A stretch of 64,000 nt of DNA, from the NCBI GenBank assembly GCA_026874595.1, contig CM049313.1, forward strand, positions 54,790,159-54,854,158, given 5' to 3'. This document shows, in pieces, positions 18,979 through 27,935 of the stretch. This stretch comes from Sipunculus nudus (lineage: Eukaryota > Annelida > Sipuncula > Golfingiida > Sipunculidae). The notes beneath the pieces were generated by a model. It did no database searches, was not told the DNA's origin, and saw only the letters and a program-made list of their open reading frames with translations. The first letter of the stretch is position 1. Every line of letters starts with the position of its first letter. The position numbers were made by a program, and so were the translations under genes.

Positions 18979-19749
18979 ATGGTAACTATATATAATAACT
19001 TGACGGGAGAGATTGTCAGTGACCGTGAACATTACAGATATGAGATCAACCGGCTGGTGTCATACAAAACGTGGCCGAAAGGAAACCCAGCATTTCCGAC
19101 AGCTCTGGCAAAAGTCGGGTTCTATTATACAGGGCGTGAAGATGAGGTAAAGTGCTTTGTTTGTGACATTCGTCTGAAACGTTGGGTGGAAACGGACCTC
19201 CCGTTGTCCGAACACGAGAGACACGCTCCTAGGTGCCAGTTCATTTTAGGAATCGACATTGGAAATGTTCCTATGGTCGCTGAAAATGAAGTGTTTTCGT
19301 TGGACAGAATACGCGAAGAAGAACGCAAGGTCACATTACTGAGACAGACTGCCTCTGAGACAACAGGTGGAGCAAGTGGTAGCGCTACATCTAACACAAA
19401 CAATGTGCCCTTACCGTTTATATTCACCTTCTTTGGCAACACTGGAGCAAAATGTAAAGTGCCACAACTGAAGATTGCTGTGAAGGAAACTTTAACTTCA
19501 TTGCAACCCAACAATGAAGGGCGTTCTCCACAGTCCCATGTTCAAGCTGCTGCTGGCCCGTCCAGCATGCCCGCTGCATTCAATACAGGTCAGGATAAAC
19601 CTCGGGAAGCAGAAACGGGTAGGGAAAAACCTCGGGCTCTAACACCGTCAAATTCTACACCGGGCATGTCGACATTGAGCCAGGATATGCAGAACCTATC
19701 TTTGCAGAGAACCAGTGTCAGCACGTCCAATATTCCAGAGACCCCTGGG
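18979..19749 (+). CDS. Inhibitor-of-apoptosis protein with BIR-BIR-UBA-RING, exon 1
   Basis: Exon 1 supplies 257 codons. A canonical BIR lies at residues about 25-90 (Cys59, Cys62, His79, Cys86), followed by a long Ser/Thr/Gly/Pro-rich linker. The coding sequence meets a consensus donor GTAAGT at 19750 in phase 0. Unspliced, it would stop three codons later. Exon 2 at 19972 continues in frame with a second BIR, a UBA domain and a RING, giving the architecture of cellular XIAP/cIAP proteins. The start ATG is 195 bp beyond a CRE/TATA promoter. Confidence 0.88.
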
Positions 19750-19971
19750 GTAAGTTAAATGTTTGCAATCACGTTATAGAGCTGATACATACATAGCGAA
19801 ACTGTCAAATTGTTATACATTTGATCATAGATTACAGCGCATGTAAAGGTTTGCGGGGTGTTTTGCTGTTGTGAGAAACGTATGGGTAACATGTGCGTTT
19901 AACTGAAACGGACATATGATCATGTGGACGTCATTGCACGTTACGACAATAAAGTCTGTTCTGTTTTTCAG
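19750..19971 (+). other. 222-bp intron in the IAP gene
   Basis: Donor GTAAGT at 19750 and acceptor with pyrimidine tract CTGTTTTTCAG ending at 19971. Both exons are phase 0. The downstream frame has no ATG between the intron and its BIR domain except internal ones, which supports splicing. Its small size is typical of a eukaryotic intron. Confidence 0.85.
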
Positions 19972-21066
19972 GCACCTGATGAGATGTGTGACGCGGCAAG
20001 CATCAGAACGATGATGCACCACGCGGCACATCCACAATACGCTGACGTAGCGATCCGGTTCAGGTCATTCAGACTGTGGCAGGCGTCGTCAATTCAACCT
20101 GTCGCCAGACTCTGTCAAGCGGGCTTCTTTTACATAGGCCAGGACGACCGTGTACGCTGTTTTATGTGCGGAGGTGGACTTTGTAATTGGGATGCAGACG
20201 ATAATCCTTGGACCGAACACGCACGTTGGTTCCCCCGCTGTGAGTTCCTGAATGCATGCAGACACATACCGGAGGTCCAGAATGCCATCAACGGTATGAT
20301 AGACCAGTCTGAACAGGCGGGTGAGAACCGTTCACGAACTGATATTTCTGACGTTGTTGCTTCTTTTATGACTACACCAATGGTTAAAGAGGCACTTGAA
20401 ATGGGCTTTACAAGGGATAGCATTAAGGGTGCTATGCGACTAAAGGGACGGGCATGTGTTGACATCAATGAACTGATGGATGCTGTAAAAAAGTTTGAAG
20501 TGACTCAAAGCCGTTTTGAAAAAACAGTCACATATGCAAACATTGCACATACAGAGATTGATTCGGAGGATGAAAACGAACCGGAAAATGCTTCTACCTC
20601 TGTTGCAGCCTCAGCGTGCAAGAACGGCGAGTGTGGAACAAGCCAGGGTGAGGAGGCAACAGGAACGAGCACCCAGAAAACAGAGAAATGTTCTGATAGC
20701 TCTAAGAAACGTAAGAAAAAGAAGACACAGAAGAAGAAGCAAAATAAGAAAAGCGAACAGGTCCCACAGCCGACACCTGGTAGCGCCGGGGAAACAGCAG
20801 ATGACAAAGAAAGCGAAAAGGCCCCACAGCCGACAGGTAGTAGCGCCGGGGAAACGGCTGATGACAAAGAACGCCGTGATACACTTTCCGCAGAAATACA
20901 GGCACTCCGCGACAAGACGAAGTGCAAAGTCTGTCTGACGAGCGAGGTTAACATCGTCTTCTTACCATGCAGCCATTTGGTCTGTTGCCTTGACTGTTCC
21001 CTGCAGCTGCAAAAATGTCCCATTTGTCGTGAACTCATTAAAGCCACAGTGAAAACGTTTATGTGA
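19972..21066 (+). CDS. Inhibitor-of-apoptosis protein with BIR-BIR-UBA-RING, exon 2
   Basis: Exon 2 encodes 364 residues. The second BIR has Cys63, Cys66, His83 and Cys90 of this exon with canonical spacing. A UBA domain follows (exon residues about 125-180; PMVKEALEMGF is the typical helix 1 and loop), which in cellular IAPs binds ubiquitin chains. After an acidic then Lys-rich low-complexity linker comes a C3HC4 RING at the C terminus. The linker contains two 60-bp direct repeats starting at 20752 and 20812. The whole product of about 621 residues closely copies the host IAP domain order, consistent with capture of a host gene together with an intron. Confidence 0.9.
   Translation, partial: APDEMCDAASIRTMMHHAAHPQYADVAIRFRSFRLWQASSIQPVARLCQAGFFYIGQDDRVRCFMCGGGLCNWDADDNPWTEHARWFPRCEFLNACRHIPEVQNAINGMIDQSEQAGENRSRTDISDVVASFMTTPMVKEALEMGFTRDSIKGAMRLKGRACVDINELMDAVKKFEVTQSRFEKTVTYANIAHTEIDSEDENEPENASTSVAASACKNGECGTSQGEEATGTSTQKTEKCSDSSKKRKKKKTQKKKQNKKSEQVPQPTPGSAGETADDKESEKAPQPTGSSAGETADDKERRDTLSAEIQALRDKTKCKVCLTSEVNIVFLPCSHLVCCLDCSLQLQKCPICRELIKATVKTFM
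20752..20871 (+). repeat. Two 60-bp direct repeats in the IAP linker
   Basis: Copies begin at 20752 and 20812 and encode two 20-residue units rich in Pro/Gln/Ala/Glu, each containing SAGETADDKE. They lie in the disordered linker between the UBA and RING domains. Confidence 0.75.
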
Positions 21067-21328
21067 ATGACACACAAGGGTCATATGATGGTAAATAACG
21101 ATTCGTGCGTATACTACACCGACACGCAGTGTGAAAAGAGGTACAATATTTGACTCTCCCCCTAAGTGTTGTTACTGCTACCGCTTCATTTCTGATACAT
21201 ACATATTTGCCATATACAGTTAGTGGTGTGTATGTATCATGTATAGCCCCCGTTACACCACGTAGATCGCTTAGCATAAAGGCACGTGGTCTGCCGTGTT
21301 GCACAACACATATTCCCCACGTCTTCCA

Positions 21329-21335
21329 TATATAG
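21329..21335 (+). promoter_or_regulatory. TATA box of the third IAP gene
   Basis: TATATAG, 49 bp upstream of the ATG at 21384. Confidence 0.55.
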
Positions 21336-21383
21336 CCGCGCTCCAGGGACTGCACTGCAGTCTGTACTCGACCATCCGTTAAC

Positions 21384-21971
21384 ATGTCTGACATATCTCT
21401 CTCCGTGCCCGCCATGAGAAAGGTAACAACGTTAACTGAGGTTGTAGGACAGGAGGTATTACCCACCGTCTATTTAACTCAGCCTTCTATGCAACAGTAC
21501 ATAGATCGCCTGGCGTCGTTTTTACCGAACTGGCCTGTACGCGACATACAAAAGCCTGCCAGGCTGGCAGAAGCTGGCTTGTATTACACGGGCAGCGCAG
21601 ACAAGGTTAAGTGTTTCCAATGCGGTGTCCTTCTTGACCAGTGGTTGCCAGAACACGACCCGTGGGTAGAGCATGCCAAACGGACACATGGATGCTCTTT
21701 CCTGGATGCACGCCTAAGCGTAACCTCGCATGAAAACGTCTTGGCGTCACCCAAAACTACCGATCAACAAACAAGACGTCAAACCCCAATACAAGACGAA
21801 GGACAAAACGAGGACAGGTGTTTGTGCAAGGTGTGTTTTGCAGAGGAAGTGAGTGTCGTCTTCTTGCCTTGCAATCACCTGCTGGTGTGCAACACATGCT
21901 CTGCTCAGCTTCAGGTTTGCCCCCAATGCAATGTGCGCGCATCAAACAAGATACGTATATATTTATGTTGA
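21384..21971 (+). CDS. Small inhibitor-of-apoptosis protein, one BIR and RING, 195 aa
   Basis: A single canonical BIR (Cys77, Cys80, His97, Cys104; spacing 2-16-6) is followed by a short linker and a C3HC4 RING (Cys148 to Cys182). This BIR-RING layout resembles livin-type IAPs and several invertebrate virus IAPs. The RING suggests E3 ubiquitin ligase activity and the BIR suggests binding of caspases or IAP antagonists. It is the last gene of the three-gene IAP cluster and is followed by a duplicated polyadenylation signal. Confidence 0.92.
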   Translation: MSDISLSVPAMRKVTTLTEVVGQEVLPTVYLTQPSMQQYIDRLASFLPNWPVRDIQKPARLAEAGLYYTGSADKVKCFQCGVLLDQWLPEHDPWVEHAKRTHGCSFLDARLSVTSHENVLASPKTTDQQTRRQTPIQDEGQNEDRCLCKVCFAEEVSVVFLPCNHLLVCNTCSAQLQVCPQCNVRASNKIRIYLC

Positions 21972-22094
21972 GTATCGACTAAAACATTGTTGTACTGGCG
22001 CGCGGACTTTATTACCCACGGACCATGTGTATTATCAGTCGTATATTCTAGAACAGTTCGTATAACGGCCCCTGTGGATATTGTGTATTACTGT

Positions 22095-22146
22095 ATATGA
22101 AATAAAACAGGTTTATGTAGATATGAAATAAAACAGGTTTATGTAC
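22095..22146 (+). repeat. 26-bp tandem duplication carrying two AATAAA signals
   Basis: Two near-identical 26-bp copies begin at 22095 and 22121. Each contains AATAAA (22101-22106 and 22127-22132), so the third IAP gene has a doubled polyadenylation signal about 130-160 bp after its stop. Confidence 0.75.
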
Positions 22147-22248
22147 AGCTCCGGTTAGCCCGGGCGCGTATTTACTGCATGTTTGTTACATATCGTATAA
22201 ACCGTCGTATCCATAACCGTCTTTATTGTGTTTTTGTTGATATTTGTG

Positions 22249-24222
22249 ATGTACGTGAAGTGTTCGTATGAGTGTATCTGTCCAAATGCTCCTGGATATT
22301 TGAACGCAGTAAATGTAACGATGGATTGTCAGCATTTTGTCTTTTGCCGTAGGGTGTCATGCAAGAACGAAGGTCTGGTGCCCTATGCACCTTCCGAATC
22401 ATTGAAGCGTAAGCTCCAAGTGCGTGGCACGAATTTTAAAAAACGCGGCCGTAAACCATGGGATCTTTGGGTTGAAAGGACGTCTGTTGACACTAGCCCT
22501 TGTGAAAATGGGTTCATCCTCGGGTTTGATCCTACGACATGGACTCCAGTGGCGATCATACACCTGTACACGGGTTTCTTGATGTATCGGGCAGATACCC
22601 AAAGTTTGTTTTGGAGGGGCTACATTTCCAATGACACAAAGGTGAACGGGTCGGTGTCACTAGGTGCGCACTTGAGCCAACTGATCAAGTTACCAGACCC
22701 TTACTTGTTTCACACTGTGCATGCCGACTGGAAGGGCCTGACAGGGGCATTTCAAGGAAGACATATGCAACCGGGTTTCATGGATATGGGAGTTCGCCGA
22801 TTCAACCAAGACGCGAATGCCATAGAGTCAGGGCTGGCCCCGTGCGACGCAGACAGTGCATGGGGGAACTGCCGTTCATCTTTCATAGAGTCCCTACCGG
22901 TTGAATTCCAGGGTGATGGGGATATCTCAACAGCCCTCGATCTTCACAAAGCAGGTGACCAATGGCGGGAAAATGAAGAACACTTAGTGCGGGATGCGGG
23001 GGCAGCTGTCCTGACGTACGAGACGGTTCATCTTTCAGGCAAACGTTACAGGCTGCTACTAGCTGACCTACTGCCACAAAACGGGAAAAACCATAAATCG
23101 TGCAACGCGTCTGACAAACGCTGGCAAAATACTGCCGACCCGTCGGACGAAAGTCTACACACGTGTGACTGTTACAGCTACCGTCTGAAGGATCACCCAG
23201 TTCTGTGGAAGGCCTTAACACCCACGTCTTACGCCCTCTGCGAACTGGATAATTTCGAACTGGCTCCGGCCTGGGTATGCGTCTGGACAGCAGACAAACA
23301 TCGGGAGGACAAAAGCGCCGTTGACACATCACGCAACTTGGACAACCTCTTGGGACGGGAGCGATTTGCGACCGTGCGGGCTAAATGCCACCAGTGGATG
23401 AACAAACTTCTGTGCTTGATCGCTGACGCCGCCAAAACAGGCGTACCATCCGAGGACACGCAACTACGGCATTTAGAAAAAAGACAGAAACGAAATTTAA
23501 GTATTTGTTCACAACCGAGCCTACACGGCACAGAGAAATGGGTCGCGTCGACCTGTAGACAGAAGAAACAAACAGAGTTACCACACCTTTCATGGTTGGA
23601 CACAGCCTGGGCTGACAAAGCCGAAAAACTAAGTTTGACCACCTCGGAGCTTGCTGCGTACAACTGTGAGCGGGTCGCCAGGTTGGTTGCAGTCCCTCGG
23701 GCACAGCTCCCGAAACTTACAGCAGACAGCAAAAGCCAATCTACAACGAAAGCATATGGGGTGGACCATCCGTCATTCGTTCAGAGTAAACCCGGCGTTA
23801 CGTTCGAGGAATACGACAGCGACGTGGACGAAGACACATCACAACATGCTGCCACAGCAAAGGAGACTTTTTCCGGTGAGGCAACGTCGACAAGTACGTC
23901 TGCAAGTGACGACACAGCTTTGCCTGTAGAGAGGCCAAAAGAGGCTACCAGTGTGACCCCTGTGTGGTTGTGCGATATAATGGGGAAGGTCATGGCAGCG
24001 TACGTGTACATGTGTGTGAACTATGTGTCGAGATGCAGAGGGACGGGTGTCGCACGTTTGAAGTCTCACGTGAGGCAATCGATGCGTTTGCGGGAGCGGA
24101 GAAAGGATAACCCCCTGATGCAGACGTTGTCCTGTTTAACCTGCTGTCCCCCGAGCTGCCACAACACCACGTATACATACGGCTTATGGGCGACATGTGC
24201 AAGGAGGACAAGATTGCCCTGA
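22249..24222 (+). CDS. Putative membrane/secreted protein, about 657 aa, uncertain 5' end
   Basis: The first ATG in frame is at 22249, but the frame is open from 22201 and the 16 codons before that ATG encode a hydrophobic stretch (Val/Ile/Phe/Leu) resembling a signal peptide core. Either a non-AUG start is used or an upstream exon supplies the start. The protein is Cys-rich near the N terminus, has many Lys/Asp/Glu residues, and has a moderately hydrophobic segment near residues 573-598, followed by a basic tail. That suggests a type I membrane protein, though I do not recognise the family. The end overlaps the next gene by 37 bp. Confidence 0.65.
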   Translation: MYVKCSYECICPNAPGYLNAVNVTMDCQHFVFCRRVSCKNEGLVPYAPSESLKRKLQVRGTNFKKRGRKPWDLWVERTSVDTSPCENGFILGFDPTTWTPVAIIHLYTGFLMYRADTQSLFWRGYISNDTKVNGSVSLGAHLSQLIKLPDPYLFHTVHADWKGLTGAFQGRHMQPGFMDMGVRRFNQDANAIESGLAPCDADSAWGNCRSSFIESLPVEFQGDGDISTALDLHKAGDQWRENEEHLVRDAGAAVLTYETVHLSGKRYRLLLADLLPQNGKNHKSCNASDKRWQNTADPSDESLHTCDCYSYRLKDHPVLWKALTPTSYALCELDNFELAPAWVCVWTADKHREDKSAVDTSRNLDNLLGRERFATVRAKCHQWMNKLLCLIADAAKTGVPSEDTQLRHLEKRQKRNLSICSQPSLHGTEKWVASTCRQKKQTELPHLSWLDTAWADKAEKLSLTTSELAAYNCERVARLVAVPRAQLPKLTADSKSQSTTKAYGVDHPSFVQSKPGVTFEEYDSDVDEDTSQHAATAKETFSGEATSTSTSASDDTALPVERPKEATSVTPVWLCDIMGKVMAAYVYMCVNYVSRCRGTGVARLKSHVRQSMRLRERRKDNPLMQTLSCLTCCPPSCHNTTYTYGLWATCARRTRLP

Positions 24223-25514
24223 AGGTGTTGTTGACGGCTGCTGCTGACGTGGTGGGGTTCAGCGCTGCAGACTGTTTCGAGAATGGGTCGCTGTCCACCG
24301 ATGATACCCCATACAGCAGAAAGAGGATCCAGGAGGGCGATGTTTACGTAGGCGCGGTATGGCCACTGTCTGAACGAACCTGCGTCAGAGAAGAACCAGA
24401 ACAAGCGTTCCGTTTGTTGCTGGAAAAATGCAGGGAGAAGTGGGACGATTCAGTGTCCCGACGGGATTCCCTGTGGTCATATATGCCGACAACGGATAAC
24501 ATGCTGTGGGATAAAGGATGCGAGCACGCCCGGATCCAGACATCGGCACAAGTGCGACGCATGGCCGGGTGGCTGGGTCTGCACCTTTCAGGAAAGACGG
24601 CAATCTACCTGTTAGCGACATGCATACCCGACTGTATGGGTAATGCATGCGATCGAACAAAAGCAGGAGGGGCTTCCCCGTTGGTCAACATGATAATGGA
24701 GGACATCGTCCTGAGCCAGGCGATGAAACCAAAGACGGCAAAGGAACAGGACCTCTTGGTGTCGGGCGACTGGTGGGACTGTGGGAAAACAGACCTCTGG
24801 ACACAACGGTTGTCGCTTTTGAACATAGAGGATAAATGGAAGGCAAAGATCGCACGGCATTTGAAACCGTTGGGAATATGGGTGCTGCATTTTGTGGAAA
24901 GGTTCATGCACGCCCACGTTACGAGTGGTTCAAGTTCAAATAACGTGGTGCACGCCCGTTTCCGGGCGGGCAGCTACTTGGCCACTACCCTGTTGTTGAA
25001 AGCCATCGGGCGGCTGTGCGGAATGTGCCGCATATTTTTGCGTCGGCTACCTGTCCCTCCGACGGACGCTAAGGAGGCGCCAACGCTTAGACAAAAACGG
25101 GTCAACTTTTTGCGCCGAAGGGCACAAAACATAAACAACATCTGCGTGCACATCGCAGAAAGGTTGCTTGACACAGGATCCGAATCAGATGAGCTGCGGG
25201 CACACATGCGCTGCATGATCACAAGAAAAGCACCATTATTCCTGTGGGATCCCTCCCGTCCAAACCTATCTGGATACCTGAAGCGTTGCATAAAGGATTC
25301 CTGCCCTGCAGTATCGACTGGACAGACCGAAAGATGGCTGAGGAGCATCACCCAATATAAGGCGGTGGCCAGTGGTAACAGCCAGTCCGCCTTGTGGGAT
25401 ATACACACGTGCATCCATGGCACGCCGTTTACTGCACAAGACAGCGTGACAGATGTTCACAGCTCTCCTGTTTGGAATGACTTTTGCGTTTGGATGAAAA
25501 CGCACGTGTTTTAA
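24186..25514 (+). CDS. Unknown protein, 442 aa
   Basis: An intact frame whose ATG lies inside the last 37 bases of the preceding gene and whose stop is 9 bp before the next start, so it sits in a tight gene row. The product is basic in its C-terminal half with several Cys and Trp residues, predicted mostly helical. There is no signal peptide, membrane segment or nucleotide-binding motif. Function unknown. Confidence 0.75.
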   Translation: MGDMCKEDKIALKVLLTAAADVVGFSAADCFENGSLSTDDTPYSRKRIQEGDVYVGAVWPLSERTCVREEPEQAFRLLLEKCREKWDDSVSRRDSLWSYMPTTDNMLWDKGCEHARIQTSAQVRRMAGWLGLHLSGKTAIYLLATCIPDCMGNACDRTKAGGASPLVNMIMEDIVLSQAMKPKTAKEQDLLVSGDWWDCGKTDLWTQRLSLLNIEDKWKAKIARHLKPLGIWVLHFVERFMHAHVTSGSSSNNVVHARFRAGSYLATTLLLKAIGRLCGMCRIFLRRLPVPPTDAKEAPTLRQKRVNFLRRRAQNINNICVHIAERLLDTGSESDELRAHMRCMITRKAPLFLWDPSRPNLSGYLKRCIKDSCPAVSTGQTERWLRSITQYKAVASGNSQSALWDIHTCIHGTPFTAQDSVTDVHSSPVWNDFCVWMKTHVF

Positions 25515-25523
25515 AAATCACGA

Positions 25524-27821
25524 ATGTCGTCTGTATCGTATCACGCGCCATCAGCGACGCGCCCTCGAGATGGGGGTGATTCGACCACCACCACCGAATC
25601 CGTCATTCACGCTCACACCAAATTTCTACGGGGGTTATGCCGGGCGATATTCCTCACGCAGGACCAAACAGCGGACAAGGCCGGTCTGGACGGATTTCTC
25701 ACACAAAGCGTAAAACATGCGATCCGAGATTCAGGTCTCGCTGCCTTCAAAATTACGCAGTGTGATCTGTCAACAGAAGAGGTTTTTCTGTTAAGATGCG
25801 TAGCACAACCACTGCTGTTCGACCCCGAAGGTGTTGACCGGTTATCGGACTTGTGTTCCTTCTTTGAGACAGGAGGCCCGAATGCAACTGCATGGTTGTA
25901 TACTTACAATCTGGGACTGCGGTTTTACAAGTGGTTCTGTCACAACTGGTCCAATGATACTGATCGACAGAGAGAATCGGGTTTTGCGCAAGACGTTTCT
26001 TTGGTTTATGACCTGTGCTGCGCGTGCAGTCTGAGTGTTATACCCTTTGACACGGACGTGGACGATGACGCACATGCCGCTTGCCTGTCGCGGGCCAGAG
26101 AATACAGGCGTCGTCTGAGACGCGTCTTCCTACATGAAAGTTTAAGCGATTGCCTGTCAATAGATGTAGAGCTACAGGAGGCCATAATCAACTGTATATA
26201 CGAATTCGGAAGCGGCGCATCCGCCCCAGCACGCCAATGGTACCTGTCGCTGTCCGAAAACCTGATACAAACCACAAAAGGGGAAGGCTCGGGAGACGCA
26301 GCAGACGAGCAGGGCGTGACGGAGCACGCAGAGATGCCCACACCGTCTTGCCTGGGTGAAGTCATACGCAACAGGATTTCATTTTTCCGTGAGGTTTGTT
26401 CTTCTGCCCAGCCCACGTTTGCCCCAGCGGATGAAAGCAACGGCGACCAGGGCAATTCGGAAACGTGGCAGCGGGCGTGTTCTGAACCTGTTGCTCCGAG
26501 TTTGGTACACGTATCCTCGTTGAACGCAGTTGAACACCTCAGCCGTGTAAACCTTTGCCGCTCCACTTCCGCCAGGGCGGTAGCCGTATCATTACCAAAT
26601 GGCTGTATTGTGAACGCGGGTCCAGACCCGAGGACTGATCTATTCTCAGGTATGGGGCCTATCATGAAACATTGGCTAAACCGTTGCAAGACGGCGTGTA
26701 GCGAAAAGCGACCGCATGCGCTGTCCCAGCAACGAACGGGTCACATGGATGCAGTTGTCCTCCATAAAATTAAGAACATGAGTAAAATGCTGCGACGCAC
26801 CGTGTTTGTACCACTCGGAAGGGGACCGGCTGTCATGAGTGTCGGAACAAACAATGTAGAAAACAAATCACAAGAAGCAGACCTTGTAGGTTTCGTGTTA
26901 CGTTCCTTTATACAGGAAAGGTACCGTTGGCAGATGTACAGCACGATATCAGATACGTTGGCTGGTGGACTAGAATACATAACATTCTTGAAGGTTGCGT
27001 GCTCGCTGTGCCAGGCCAAGTGCGTCCGGAAGCCATTCATAACAGAGTTCACCCGCAGCGTTTGCGTTGACGTAGATCGTCTGAACAAGGGCGGGAAATG
27101 TCAACCCCGCTTCGTGCACACACCGAGCCTGCGGGTGGGAACTCCTTACGGAGGGTTCTCAGTCACAGCCCTGCCCTTGTCATGGCACAGGGTTTACGAA
27201 GCCCCTGCTCCGCCTGCGATGGCAAAACGGATTTCGCGTGAACTGTACGTGCACGCCGAACGCCACATGATGCTCTGTTCCGGTGACAGGCACGGGGTAC
27301 CGATGGCTTACGTCACATCCGGGCGGTTCGGTCCAGTGACAGTCACAGGATCTACGAAGGACCCTCCCGCCGTGGTAGGGACGCCGAGATGCACCGGGAA
27401 GAAAAAAGGTTGCGTATCGAAAGCATCGCTGTGCGTCGTGCAGGTATGCAATGGTGAGAGAACGTGCTACGAACTTGTCCACACCATCGGGGAAGGCTTC
27501 GAGAACGCAGTTTGCTGTTCCTGCGACGCAAAAAACGCACAAGCGCTTCAGAGAGCGACGTGCGTGCGTCATTTCGAAGACACACACTTCCACGGACCCT
27601 CATCGAGCTGGAACAAGAACACAAACGAAACAGAGCTGTCGCTCCATGAAAAGAGAGTGAAGCATGTCGTGGGTCTTTGCCGGAACAAAATCCCGCAAAA
27701 ACACCTGTGTCAAGGTTGCCTTTGTTGGTATGCATGTGATTGCGCGATGCACTTGCATGACAGCATTCACGAATACATGCGTGTTTTTGGCCTTCCCGAA
27801 CTGACAGGCGGAACAGCATGA
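25524..27821 (+). CDS. Cys-rich protein of unknown function, 765 aa
   Basis: The N-terminal 500 residues are globular. The C-terminal quarter is cysteine-rich: Cys664, Cys665 and Cys667, then Cys729, Cys732, Cys734, Cys738 and Cys740 with His743 and His745. These CxxC/CxC clusters suggest structural zinc or disulfide chemistry. Herpesvirus packaging proteins of the UL32 family have scattered CxxC motifs and similar length, so that family is one candidate, but I cannot align it reliably. There is no signal peptide or membrane segment. It starts 9 bp after the preceding stop. Confidence 0.75.
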   Translation: MSSVSYHAPSATRPRDGGDSTTTTESVIHAHTKFLRGLCRAIFLTQDQTADKAGLDGFLTQSVKHAIRDSGLAAFKITQCDLSTEEVFLLRCVAQPLLFDPEGVDRLSDLCSFFETGGPNATAWLYTYNLGLRFYKWFCHNWSNDTDRQRESGFAQDVSLVYDLCCACSLSVIPFDTDVDDDAHAACLSRAREYRRRLRRVFLHESLSDCLSIDVELQEAIINCIYEFGSGASAPARQWYLSLSENLIQTTKGEGSGDAADEQGVTEHAEMPTPSCLGEVIRNRISFFREVCSSAQPTFAPADESNGDQGNSETWQRACSEPVAPSLVHVSSLNAVEHLSRVNLCRSTSARAVAVSLPNGCIVNAGPDPRTDLFSGMGPIMKHWLNRCKTACSEKRPHALSQQRTGHMDAVVLHKIKNMSKMLRRTVFVPLGRGPAVMSVGTNNVENKSQEADLVGFVLRSFIQERYRWQMYSTISDTLAGGLEYITFLKVACSLCQAKCVRKPFITEFTRSVCVDVDRLNKGGKCQPRFVHTPSLRVGTPYGGFSVTALPLSWHRVYEAPAPPAMAKRISRELYVHAERHMMLCSGDRHGVPMAYVTSGRFGPVTVTGSTKDPPAVVGTPRCTGKKKGCVSKASLCVVQVCNGERTCYELVHTIGEGFENAVCCSCDAKNAQALQRATCVRHFEDTHFHGPSSSWNKNTNETELSLHEKRVKHVVGLCRNKIPQKHLCQGCLCWYACDCAMHLHDSIHEYMRVFGLPELTGGTA

Positions 27822-27830
27822 TCCACATCC

Positions 27831-27847
27831 GACACCTTTTATTTGTG
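27831..27847 (+). promoter_or_regulatory. GACACCTTTTATTTGTG element, copy 1
   Basis: This 17-bp sequence occurs identically at 29028-29044. In both places it starts a short distance after a stop codon and lies 40-100 bp before the next ATG. The TTTTATTTG core is TATA/TATT-like, so it is a candidate late-promoter element. Confidence 0.5.
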
Positions 27848-27935
27848 ACGGAGACCCGTGGTTGCGTCACACGATGTACAATTCAGTCCTGGCAGCAAAG
27901 TGCATTTTGTTCATATCACGAATACATCCGCACTC

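Noticed and set aside
19924-19971. Start of the second IAP exon as an independent gene from GTG
   Set aside because: No in-frame ATG precedes the BIR, and a consensus donor/acceptor pair in phase 0 explains the frame as an exon.
20505-21077. 190-codon minus-strand frame
   Set aside because: It lies entirely antisense to the second IAP exon, whose BIR, UBA and RING domains are clear; the composition mirrors the Lys/Glu-rich linker.
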